NCBI GenBank assembly: GCA_011319805.1
Contig: SJRY01000244.1
Coordinates: 310,001 to 374,000 of the forward strand
Direction of reading: 5' to 3'
Source of the DNA: Macrocybe gigantea
Lineage: Eukaryota > Basidiomycota > Agaricomycetes > Agaricales > Callistosporiaceae
DNA: 64,000 nt
Every line of letters begins with the position of its first letter. Positions within the stretch are counted from its first letter, which is position 1. The notes under the pieces were generated by a model, which worked only from the letters and a program-made list of their open reading frames with translations, searched no databases and had not been told where the DNA came from. Both the position numbers and the translations under genes were made by a program. Below are positions 52,705 through 64,000 of this stretch, in pieces.

Positions 52705-54724
<2,020 letters not shown>

Positions 54725-55327
54725 AAGAAGCAACCCTGCTTCCCCCTGCCCATGCCTCCTACCCTACCTTGGAAATCAAATCCAGTGTCGAACAGAATGG
54801 AGAAAAAAAACTGGATCTAGATGCAGATGTATTTGTAGAATATTGTGCAAGTCAAAAAGGGCCACTTGCGCCCCGATGCGGATTTCAACAATATATATAT
54901 ATTTCCAAATTCTTGGATATCTATAGGGCGGAAGCAAGCGCACAGACGACGTGATATACATATACAAAGGCGGGACACAACGCTCATGAGCAAGAAAAAC
55001 CAGCCAGAATTACGGGTTATAATTAGGAGGGAGAAAGCATTCTCACGGCTACCGTAGATGCAGAAGAGAAGGGTGTATACGCATCTGGCAGACGGGACAT
55101 CTAAAGACTGGAAAAGCAAGAAGATACTTTTGTTACAACAAACCGATTGAGGGAACCTTGACGAGTGCTGATCTTATAATGTTATACACCAAGAGAGGGG
55201 ATTAGACGTGCGTGCTGAAGCCAGTGATAGACCAAATAGATGTGGATTGGGGTGTGATGCTGATGCAAGTCTCGGCAGCGAATTCGTGTTCAAGTAGGCG
55301 CCTGCCAGACATCGCGTCAGGCAAACA
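54725..55327. other. Convergent intergenic region
   Basis: 3' regions of homocitrate synthase (+) and the histidine kinase (-). Contains a short TA repeat (about 54889-54901). No gene visible. Confidence 0.45.
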
Positions 55328-58300
55328 TCACGAAATGCCAAGCTTGTGGAACATTTCATTCAGAGTTTTGAATGCCACGGGTTTGACGAGACTGTACAAA
55401 TGTCAGCGGATGGGTTCAACTTTGGACGGCGGAACGACACATACTAGCCATCCACGCCCGCCTCAAACGCTCGACGCTTATCCTCTAAAGATGACATTCC
55501 CGTTAGTGCTAGTATTCTAGCCGGAGGACGGTTTTCAGCCTCTCGGTCTGATTCTATGCGCCTGATTTCCACTGTCGCTGACACTCCTATTTATGGATGC
55601 ATCAGTGAACTCGATCCAATGCCACGGAGTAGAGCAATATTACCGTCAAGTATCGGCATGGAAAGGTCCAAGAGTACCACGCTGCCAACACAGATGAGCA
55701 TTCAAGAGCGGTTTCTACGCGCATAGATATACACACTCGAACGGCCCCTGTCTTGCGAATACATCGACACCATTTCGGCCATCTACAGCTTCCTTGTAAA
55801 GGTATCCCTTAAGGCGAAAGGGTAAGCATTAGCCGTTTGAGGAAGTGGGCAGCCAGCATTCACTTTTGTCGAGAGCCATTTTGTTCTGTTGAAGCAGTGA
55901 GTCGCCGTCGCACAGAAGAGTGCAATCAAAACGTACAACAGGTTTCGAAGTATACTATTGTCTTCCACAACCAGAACTCGAAAACGTTTCTGTGAGTTGT
56001 CAATAGTATTAAGGGACGATTTCAGAATAGATCCGCCTGTTCCAACAGATATCGTCGGAACAGCGGATTCTTCTAGGGCATCGTCATTGACCTCAGCCGT
56101 GGACGAGAGTGGTGACCCGCTCCAGGATGAGCTCACGGGGTGCGCCGTTGAAGACCGTGGTGACATAGCAGGACGAGCAGGATGTCTGCGTGACGGGGGA
56201 GAGCGTTCTTCGGAATTACGGCGCAATATGGGAGAACCCCATGATGGGGATCTTTCGTGGTCTGAAAACGTTTGGAAATGATCAGAATCTTCTGCGCACC
56301 AGTCATCTTGAACTGCTCCTAGAGAAGGACCATGTGATCTGGCGCCGATGTTGAGAGCATGAAGACTGAGCTGCAGGACCGATCTGAGACGGGACGGCCC
56401 GCCAGGTTTGTAAAGGATGCGACAGAAACCACCTATTTTTTCGTGGTCACTGGCAATGGCCATGATCATGGGATTTCCTCGCGCGGCCGAAAGTATGATG
56501 AAGGGCTTGGTTGTATCATGTCTGGCCGTCGCATCCACTATCGGAGACGGGTCCTCGTTGAGAATAACTATGTCACCGTAACCCTTGCCAGTGTAGATCT
56601 CAAAGCCCCACCAAGTTACCAGGTATGTCCGGAGGACCTGATTAAGAAGCTTGATGCCTTCGTGGCTAGAATCGAAGCCAACAAGAGACACTCTAGGGGG
56701 CGAGTGCTCGAATTTGAATGTTTCCATCTTGGCACTATCACGATCTTCTTTGCTGGCGAGGAAGCTCACTTTGATTTCAGTTCCAACTCCCTCTTCGCTC
56801 CAGACTTCGACCTTGCCGCCAACGCTTTCCGAAGTCACGATACTATTCACAATAGCGAGTCCGAGACCTGTGCCTGTCTGCAACGGGTTCTCTTGCGAAA
56901 AGGGATGGAATAGTTGATTCTGTGATATTTGTAAGCAAGAAATTACAGCAAACCTAGAACTCAGTACCTTCAGAAAACTCTGACTGATACCCTGGATGCG
57001 TTGCATAAATAACCATGCTTCTTTGCTAAGGGCGAAATAAGACAGACCTTGCCCGTGTCAAGAACGGCCAGCTCGACTTTCACCTTGTCTGGAGGATCAT
57101 CTTCCCCCAATGCTAACTCTCTGAGGGCGACATGAACGAAACCATCCTGACAGAGAATCAGTTCATATAAACACGATAATGAGCAATGAGCAACGCCTAC
57201 CGATGTGAACTTGAGGCTGTTCCCGAAAACGTTCATCAGCACTCGGCGGATACCTCCTCGCTCGCACTTCAGGACCCAGCCCTATTATAGACAAGTCAAC
57301 GACAGCCCGATAGGTGAGGAATAGCCCATACCTCAGGCCGATTCCCGATGTCAATCACAGTCTCAACATGGCTGCGAGGTGCGATGGTCGTACTCTCATC
57401 TTTTGGGGGCGAATATACACTGCCGATCTCAGAATCACGGAGGATCTCCATGCGGGCGCGATGACCTATCCAGCAGCCATCAACGGCCTCCTCGACGAGT
57501 TGCATCAAATCGACCCTAGAATAACAAAAAGTCACGAAATCGACCAACGTAATATCGGTTTTTGCGTACTTGGACGGCACTATCACGTTTTCTACTCCGC
57601 CAGACTTCGCGTTTCCGCTCAGTTTTGTGAAATCGAGGACGTGGTTGACGGTTTCCACCAATGAAGTCCCACAAGCTTGAACGGTTTGCAAGAAGGACAA
57701 TTGAGAAGGGTTCAAATGGCTCTCGCTCAGTAGTTCGGCAGCAGCAAGGATCTAAGGCACAACTTCGAACGGCATGAGATAGAGAAGGGCATGAGGGCTT
57801 ACACCGTGCAGTGGGGTTCGAAGCTCATGCGAAATGCTAGACAAAGGTGAGATGACAAGAGGCAGATCTAAATCAGTTGAGTACTCACTTGGAGATAAAA
57901 AGGCTTTTCGCTTTATCCGCGAGGATCATACGTCGTTTCAGCACGGCCGAAAGGATGATCACACCTAACATGGGACCGTTAGGTCCTCATCGACGGAGCA
58001 GGCAAGAGCCAGGTGCCTACCTATCGCACGTAAATATGACAGCTCATGGCCCTCCAACTGTCGGCAGGACGGTTTTAGCCGATTCTCGACTGGGTATAAA
58101 TCATTACCTACATAGCGTTTCGTTGAGTCCGAAACATGGTACGCGCAGAGAAGAGCAAACGGTCTTTTGTCAATATTAAAAATTGGGACCGCTGCAGAAC
58201 GTTGCAGTATTTAGCAGGGAAGGTCAGACAGGGCGAATTCGCTCACTTAATGCATATTGTATATGTGTCGGTAAAAAGGGACGCAAACATTGGGGAACAA

Positions 58301-61300
58301 TGCCTTCCGAGATCTTCCCTTCTGGGTGCTTGTTGAAGAACGCATGAAGCTTTTGGTACTCCTCTGTAGAAAGCTGCCTTTGACTAGCTTCTGCTTGATC
58401 ACCGTGGTGCATGATCACGGAAGCCGTGCCTTCCGAATTGATCGTCTCGAAGACCTCACAATGAGAGACATCCATGACAATCACGCCGTCCACGTCAAGC
58501 GTCCGCTTGACAAGTTTGGCTGCATGGTCATAAACCTTGTCCATGGATGAGCCCACCGTCAGCTCCGATTTAGACTCCTTCTGGGACTGAGCTTCCGTGT
58601 CGATCTCTAAGCATTCGCGACTAAACTGCTCCATCTACAGATGAGGTAGTCAGCGAATAATGAGGGATAGTACAACCAGCAGCTAGGTTACCGAGGACTG
58701 AATGCGATCTCGAATACGCAATTGAATCTTAAGAGAAGAATTGTATGGATTATAACGCCCATTGATGATGGTGATTATTCACCTTGTCCTTCCAGAGTTC
58801 CATTTCCCGCATCACGACCGCCTGCAGAAAGCAAATAAACAACAACTGCTAGATTGAATACATTCGTGATGCATACCGCAAACTCCTTGAGGGTATGCCT
58901 TTGCCTCGGTGAGAAGTCTTCTCGGGGAACATCGTCGATAAGCGCCAGACTGCGGAGGATTAAGGCGAGTGGGGATGGACGGACCAGTAGAGTACATACG
59001 TTCCGATGTTGAAGCCATCCTGCGTACGCAACGGCGCACCAGCGTAAAACCTAATGTGAGGAGAGCCAGTGACAAGAGGCTACAGCGAAGAAGACAAATA
59101 AATAACTGACGAAACGTAGGGGACTATTGCTCACATTCTTTGCGAAGCGCCAGTCATAAACGGAGTCAAGAATAACCATTGGCTCGTCACCACTGCAAAG
59201 ATGAATTAGAAGAAACACTGTCGGCCGCTAGTGACTTACCGTTGCAAAATGGAGTGGGCGCAAAATGAATGCATTCTTGAGCAGCTAGGGACCTGTATCC
59301 CCCCTGGATTGAAATGTGAAAACATACGTTGGATGGTTCAAACATCAACATACATTCCGCCTTAAACCATCTGAATAATAAACATGTTAGGCGGGCAAAA
59401 CAGAAACTTCAGACAACATACTGTTCGTTCCCGTCGATCAGGGAAATCATCACGGCCTTGGTATTAAAGACCAGCTTTACTAGATGTGCTATTCGATCAA
59501 AATTCAGATCAGGGCCGGTATGCCAAATATTGAATCTGAAGATAGTTTCAACGGTTGAAGCATATCTATAAAGCTTGATCGAATGCGTGACGTACTTGTA
59601 CAGTGCGCGTCGGCGCTCAATCTCGTCTGGTGGATTTGGTGGCACCAAGAAGGCCAGGTCCGCGTACAGCTGTTCCTCTTTAGCCGCGCGGTTGGCCTTC
59701 ACCGAGTTACTCGACTCCGGCACAACGCGTCCACCAGGATATCTGGCTTCACGCGGCGAGGAAGATGCAGGGAGAGGGGACGATGTCTGGCGCGCTAGAG
59801 AAGCTCTTCTCGGTATGGACCAGATGGACATCGTCCCCAACTCCGAGACTGTGCTGTCTATTTGAGGGGAAGTCGGGTCGGACAGTACGTCCCCTTGAAG
59901 GTGAATGCTCTGATCATAAGAATTTGGAGGGAGAGTCAGTTCAAAGGCGTCCTTTGCCGTCGGTGTCATTTCGACCTGCTCAAGGACAGGATGTGAGGGA
60001 GGAGGTAGGCCGGAAAGGTGTGATTCGGACGCTGGTGATTCCGAAATGAGGTGATTCGCACCAGTGTCTGCGCCGGAGGCGTTCCCTTGAAGTGCCGAGG
60101 CTGCCTTCTTCATAGCTGAGGACTCTTGATGAAAACTGGATGAGCGCAGATGGCCTCCATCATGGCTGTCGACGTCGGTAGTCCCATGCCAAAAGCTAGT
60201 TATCCTGGATTTGCGGGTCATCTGACTTTGATCACGCTCGGCAGAATGCGAACCTGGAACAGCAGCTGTTATGCCACGCATAGGATCCGTCAGCTCATGC
60301 TCAGGGGAGGGAAGGGCAAGAGGTGAAATATCGACGCGGGCCGCTGCCCAGCGCATAGTGGCGACTGTTGTCTGCATCTCCGCGCCTACATGAGAAGCAC
60401 TGGACGCGATCATATCCTCATCTGCCAGGGACACGGAGCCACACGTGGAAAAGGAATTGCGCATCCGATGTAAAGGGATAGGCAGATGAATGTGCTCAGG
60501 CGGTATAAAACGACTTCCGGAAGGAGACGGATTTGCCGTCGGTGACACCAGTGATGGGCTAGAGCTGGAAGGCAAGTTTTCCGCCAGAGATACACGAAGG
60601 GCTTGTGAACTGGGCACAAGACTTGAAGTATTCTGTTCGTCGATGCCAGTTGAATTCATTCCTGGGATCTCAGAACACGACGATCCCGAACTTGGGGTAA
60701 AAGAAGTGGATGGCTCAGATACGGCAGTTGAGGAGGACCCCGTCGAACGCGGAGGGTTTGGGGTCCTGTTTGAATCCCATCGGCCTGACGCATAGGCGTT
60801 GATGAATGTGGACCAATCGCAGTCTCCCTTGTTCGTGGCATCCCCGAAGAACGTACTTGCTTCATCCACATTACCGTCAGAACCCAGAACGGGGTTCCCT
60901 ACACACAAAAATCCCATGAATCACCGGAATAAGTTAGCCTAACAAGAACAAAACAACCAATTCTAAATCCTAACCGAACGGCTGACCGGACGAAGAATCG
61001 ATATCAACCTCGTGGAGAGTTTGCATTGGCGGGAATACCTCCGACTTTGGGACCGTCTGTTCGGACGTCAAGCTGTGAATGCCAGGGATGCCCATGATCT
61101 GATTTGGTGCCGAAGACGGAAGCAGAGCCATATCTTTTTCCGAAGGAGCGGTCGCGGGTCTGTGCGACTTACGCGAGAGCCTCTTGGGCGTGGATCCGAG
61201 GACGCGGATGGGACTGCGAATGTGTGGTGTTGCCTTGGGTGATTGGGTAGGGGTATCACTAGCACCAGAGACCAATAGACTGGATATGCCCGCTTTGAAA

Positions 61301-61305
61301 GGCAT
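55328..61305 (-). CDS. GAF-domain hybrid histidine kinase
   Basis: Cytosolic sensor kinase: it autophosphorylates a His and passes phosphate to its receiver Asp. It starts at ATG 61305 ([14 protein letters not shown]). About 500 residues of Ser/Pro-rich disordered sequence come first, then a GAF domain ([59 protein letters not shown]). A second GAF-like region follows ([20 protein letters not shown]). The HisKA box is [20 protein letters not shown] (about 57830). The ATPase domain has [25 protein letters not shown] and [10 protein letters not shown]. Then comes a receiver-like segment without the phospho-Asp ([11 protein letters not shown]), a Ser-rich linker, and a true receiver ([39 protein letters not shown]). 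It ends MFHKLGIS with TGA at 55330-55328. No membrane segment. The GAF ligand is unknown. About twenty introns. Confidence 0.9.
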
Positions 61306-61645
61306 GGACGACAGAAACCGTTAGAGGATCGTGCAGTTTTTGAATTTGGATGATGTAGTGTCCGATTTCAACGAGACCAACGCGACGACATGAGCAAGGC
61401 GATAAATATCCAGCAAGATTGCGGTCAGACAGCTATAGTAGCGATTGAGGGCTCGATGATGGTGATGGTGAGAGCGAGCAGCACACTGTTCAAGGCTGAT
61501 TCAAGTTGACATCCAGCAGCGAGAACAGGCTCCACATTTGCAACCTCGTCAACACCCGCTCCGGCCGGCCGGCCTTCCCATCGTGGGAATCGCAGCGTCA
61601 TGTATGTATTTGTTTGATAAGCATTACATTGACAAGTATATGTAA

Positions 61646-63971
61646 TCACACATCAACCACAACCAACATACTCCACATGAACAGTGGCAGCGTCAAATTG
61701 TCATTCTGGTCAGACAAAGCTTCCAGCAGTGCGCAGACGATGACAACAAACATATACCGCATAGTCTGTATCTTTCATTCAGAAAACATATCGCAAAAGG
61801 GGAACTATCCTTGGCAACGTACCGAGAATGGTTCCGCCCATCCGCAAAGGCGCAGTATCCAAGCACAGATAACTATGGAAGCTGTGAATGCGATACTGCC
61901 TTCAAGGGTTTTCGACGACGACGACGTCCATCGATGAAGGCCGATCCGTTTGCCAACAATTGAAGCCTTTGAGTTGGGGATCATCCATGAGCGTACATAC
62001 CACCAAGGCACGAGAGAACCCAAATACCATTGCATCTCCAACACCAAGAGCTAGTAATCCTGTGAATTGCAGTAGGCGAGTTGGCCTAAACGGGCCATCA
62101 GAAACGCGGAGTTCTCCGTGTCCATATGCAATAAATCTTACCCTTCCAACCAGACTGATCCCGCACATCCCGTCAACAAATAGAAGTGACTGAGAATTGC
62201 TGTTCCCCCATCTCGATGGTCCAAAAACTCGTTCATAAACAGGTGAACTGCAGCTCCGAACGGGTATATGGCGAAATATCGCACATATTCAGCGAATGTG
62301 AACAGCGCAAAAGCGGCGCTGAACGAGAGATGAGCGAACGCAGGCTACAAATGGCAACACCAGGTTATTGCATATGAAACATGTGCCCGGAGGTTGGTGG
62401 GAAATGGGCTCACATCATACGCCACTCCAGGGGTGAACATGACAACCGCCAGGGCATGAAAAAACTTCCTCCTCGCGTTCAGCCCCAAGGTAGGCACATG
62501 TTTGTCGGCAGCATCCAACAGGTCGGTCGCGACGTGGCTGACGTTAGTCCCATTCGGAAGATTGGGCAGATTTGGCAAATTCGGAAGATTCGGAAACGTC
62601 GAACTCAACGCATTGGACAGCCCAGGCGCTTGAGACGCGGAGGTGGCCGAAGATTCCGTAGACGGGACTGGAATTGAATCCGACCGTGCCCACGGGACAA
62701 TAACAGTGGCGTCTGCGATAGTATTCCTCGCCCTGTACTTCCTTGACCTCGCCAATTGACGATTCCATCCTGCCACGCTGAGGCAACCAAGCAACCCCCA
62801 GTACGCCAGCAACGCAGGACGGCTCCACTTCCTCTTGCCTTCGAGAAGCCAAAACACCACCCAGAGCCATGGATCCCTATTTCCGAGGCACCACCTAGTC
62901 CACATGCCAATCAGCCCCCCTACAATGAGAACAGTCCCTGCGTAAAATCCAAGGGCGAGGTAGCGGCGATTACGTTGCTTGTCTTGAGGGAATCGCAAGC
63001 GGCGGACAGGTCTTTGCGCGATATGACGAGACAGAACCAGGAATGGCGACAGGAGAAATCCTGTCAAAAAAGATCCGGCGATCAATGCCGTCTGAAAAAT
63101 AAGGAGGGGGTTGGTAGACGGTATGTTTTGATGAAAGGCGTCGTGATGGGCCAGATCTAAGTACGGAAAAAGCAGGTCAATGACGAACGGCACTCAACAA
63201 TGTCATGCAGACCCTCACCCTAGCAATTGTGACATTCAAAAACTCCATACAGAGAGCAGTGCCTCCGAAACAGACCAGGGCAAGTTCGCCGAGGGTGAAT
63301 CCACGGTGGGCCAGGCGGAGAGCCATGTACAAAGTAAACTGGTAGAAGAAAGACCCTATGATTATCTCAAAATAGTTTAGGTCTACATGTGCAGACAGAT
63401 TAATGAGGTCCACGCATAGCAAGGGAAAGCCGCACGATACATACGTTGCCAAACGCCATATCCATTTAGATGTAAGAATGTTTTGAGCCCTAACATGCTG
63501 CTACCCACGGTGAGGGTGAACAGGATGTAGTACCACGCCCTGCGACCTTCGCTGCGCGGGACTGACGCTCGCTCACCTTCTGGAGCATTCCCCGAGTTCC
63601 TATAGTAAGCTTCAAGCCACCAAGAGGCGCATACGTGTACCAGTAAAATAGTGGAGCAAAACGTTGCGAGATCTAGAAGGTTGTAACGGGACAAGACCAG
63701 GGACTCCGATGCGGTGTATGGTCTCGGAGAACCATGAAGCTCCGCGGGGCTTCGATTCGCCATCCTGGGGCAAGATGGTCACAGGGGATATTGAAGACTC
63801 CGAAAGCTTCCTGAGGGAGACCAACAGTAATGCGCAAGCGATTAAAGGTCCCAGCAGAAGGCCGGTAAAAATTCCGTCATCCAAAGAATCCCTTTCAAGG
63901 CATGCATGTTATGCAATGACGGAAGAAAGGGAATCAAGGAGAGCTTACCGATAATTTTTCGGCACGGACAT
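61646..63971 (-). CDS. SEC59: Dolichol kinase (Sec59-like), start near the window edge
   Basis: ER membrane CTP-dependent kinase making dolichyl phosphate for N-glycosylation, O-mannosylation and GPI anchors. I place the start at ATG 63971 (MSVPKNY), joined by an intron to DSLDDGIFTGLLLGPLIACA, but a start beyond the window is possible. Many hydrophobic helices follow (NYFEIIIGSFFYQFTLYMAL, YLALGFYAGTVLIVGGLIGM, LLAYWGLLGCLSVAGW). A loop has tandem Asn-Leu-Pro repeats. The conserved C-terminal half holds LNARRKFFHALAVVMFTPG, FRPTRLLQFTGLLALGVGDA, then MASIVGKRIGLHRW, SKTLEGSIAFTASIVICAW (the CTP-binding region), and DNLTLPLFMWSMLVVVDV, with TGA at 61648-61646. About 680 residues, several introns, no obvious break. 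Confidence 0.88.
62553..62592 (-). repeat. Four tandem 9-bp units coding Asn-Leu-Pro
   Basis: Imperfect 9-base units read NLP four times in the loop of the dolichol kinase gene. Units differ at third positions, so slippage is possible but the repeat is not recent in full. Confidence 0.75.
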
Positions 63972-64000
63972 CCATATGAAACCGAAGTCGGATTTTTTAG

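Overview
The window is genomic DNA of a filamentous basidiomycete, most likely an Agaricomycete. Genes are packed on both strands and split by many short GT-AG introns of about 50-70 bases. The gene content fits: a basidiomycete-type sesquiterpene synthase, ATG17, a SEC59-type dolichol kinase, fungal homocitrate synthase, a hybrid histidine kinase, and a DDE transposon of a type common in mushroom genomes. I saw no rRNA, tRNA or CRISPR array. The best discovery candidate is a continuous reading frame that joins a cystathionine gamma-synthase-type enzyme to mevalonate kinase.

Layout. 1.6-8.0 kb (+): a MOZ-like MYST histone acetyltransferase with tandem PHD fingers, then a Q/A-rich Myb/SANT-like protein. 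Both change reading frame many times where no intron fits. 8.2-14.2 kb (-): an intact ABCC (YOR1-like) transporter. 15.3-18.7 kb: ATG17 (-) and a LysM protein (+), head to head. 18.9-21.1 kb (-): a secreted type-B carboxylesterase. 22.7-25.2 kb (+): DNA polymerase eta with PIP box and UBZ finger. 25.6-27.9 kb (+): a 7TM receptor of the cAMP-receptor-like class. 28.2-29.3 kb (+): a CIA30 protein. 29.6-30.7 kb (-): a Ras GTPase. 32.2-33.7 kb (-): an unknown helical protein with a hydrophobic hairpin. 33.96-37.17 kb: a TA-flanked DNA transposon with 39-bp inverted repeats and a dead transposase. 37.8-39.0 kb (-): a TRAP-alpha/IRC22-like ER protein. 39.6-41.9 kb: SWD2 (-) and RPB5 (+), 89 bases apart. 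44.7-46.0 kb (+): sesquiterpene synthase. 46.9-50.4 kb (-): the transsulfuration enzyme plus mevalonate kinase. 50.6-51.4 kb (+): HIT zinc finger protein (VPS71/ZNHIT1). 52.7-54.7 kb (+): homocitrate synthase. 55.3-61.3 kb (-): GAF-type hybrid histidine kinase. 61.6-64.0 kb (-): dolichol kinase.

Most genes are unrelated housekeeping functions. Three themes recur. Chromatin and transcription: MYST HAT, SWD2, VPS71, RPB5. Isoprenoid use: mevalonate kinase, sesquiterpene synthase and dolichol kinase, the first two being convergent neighbours about 0.9 kb apart. Signalling: Ras, the 7TM receptor and the histidine kinase. All product names come from motifs recognised by eye. Exon borders were read by hand and are approximate unless a base position is given.
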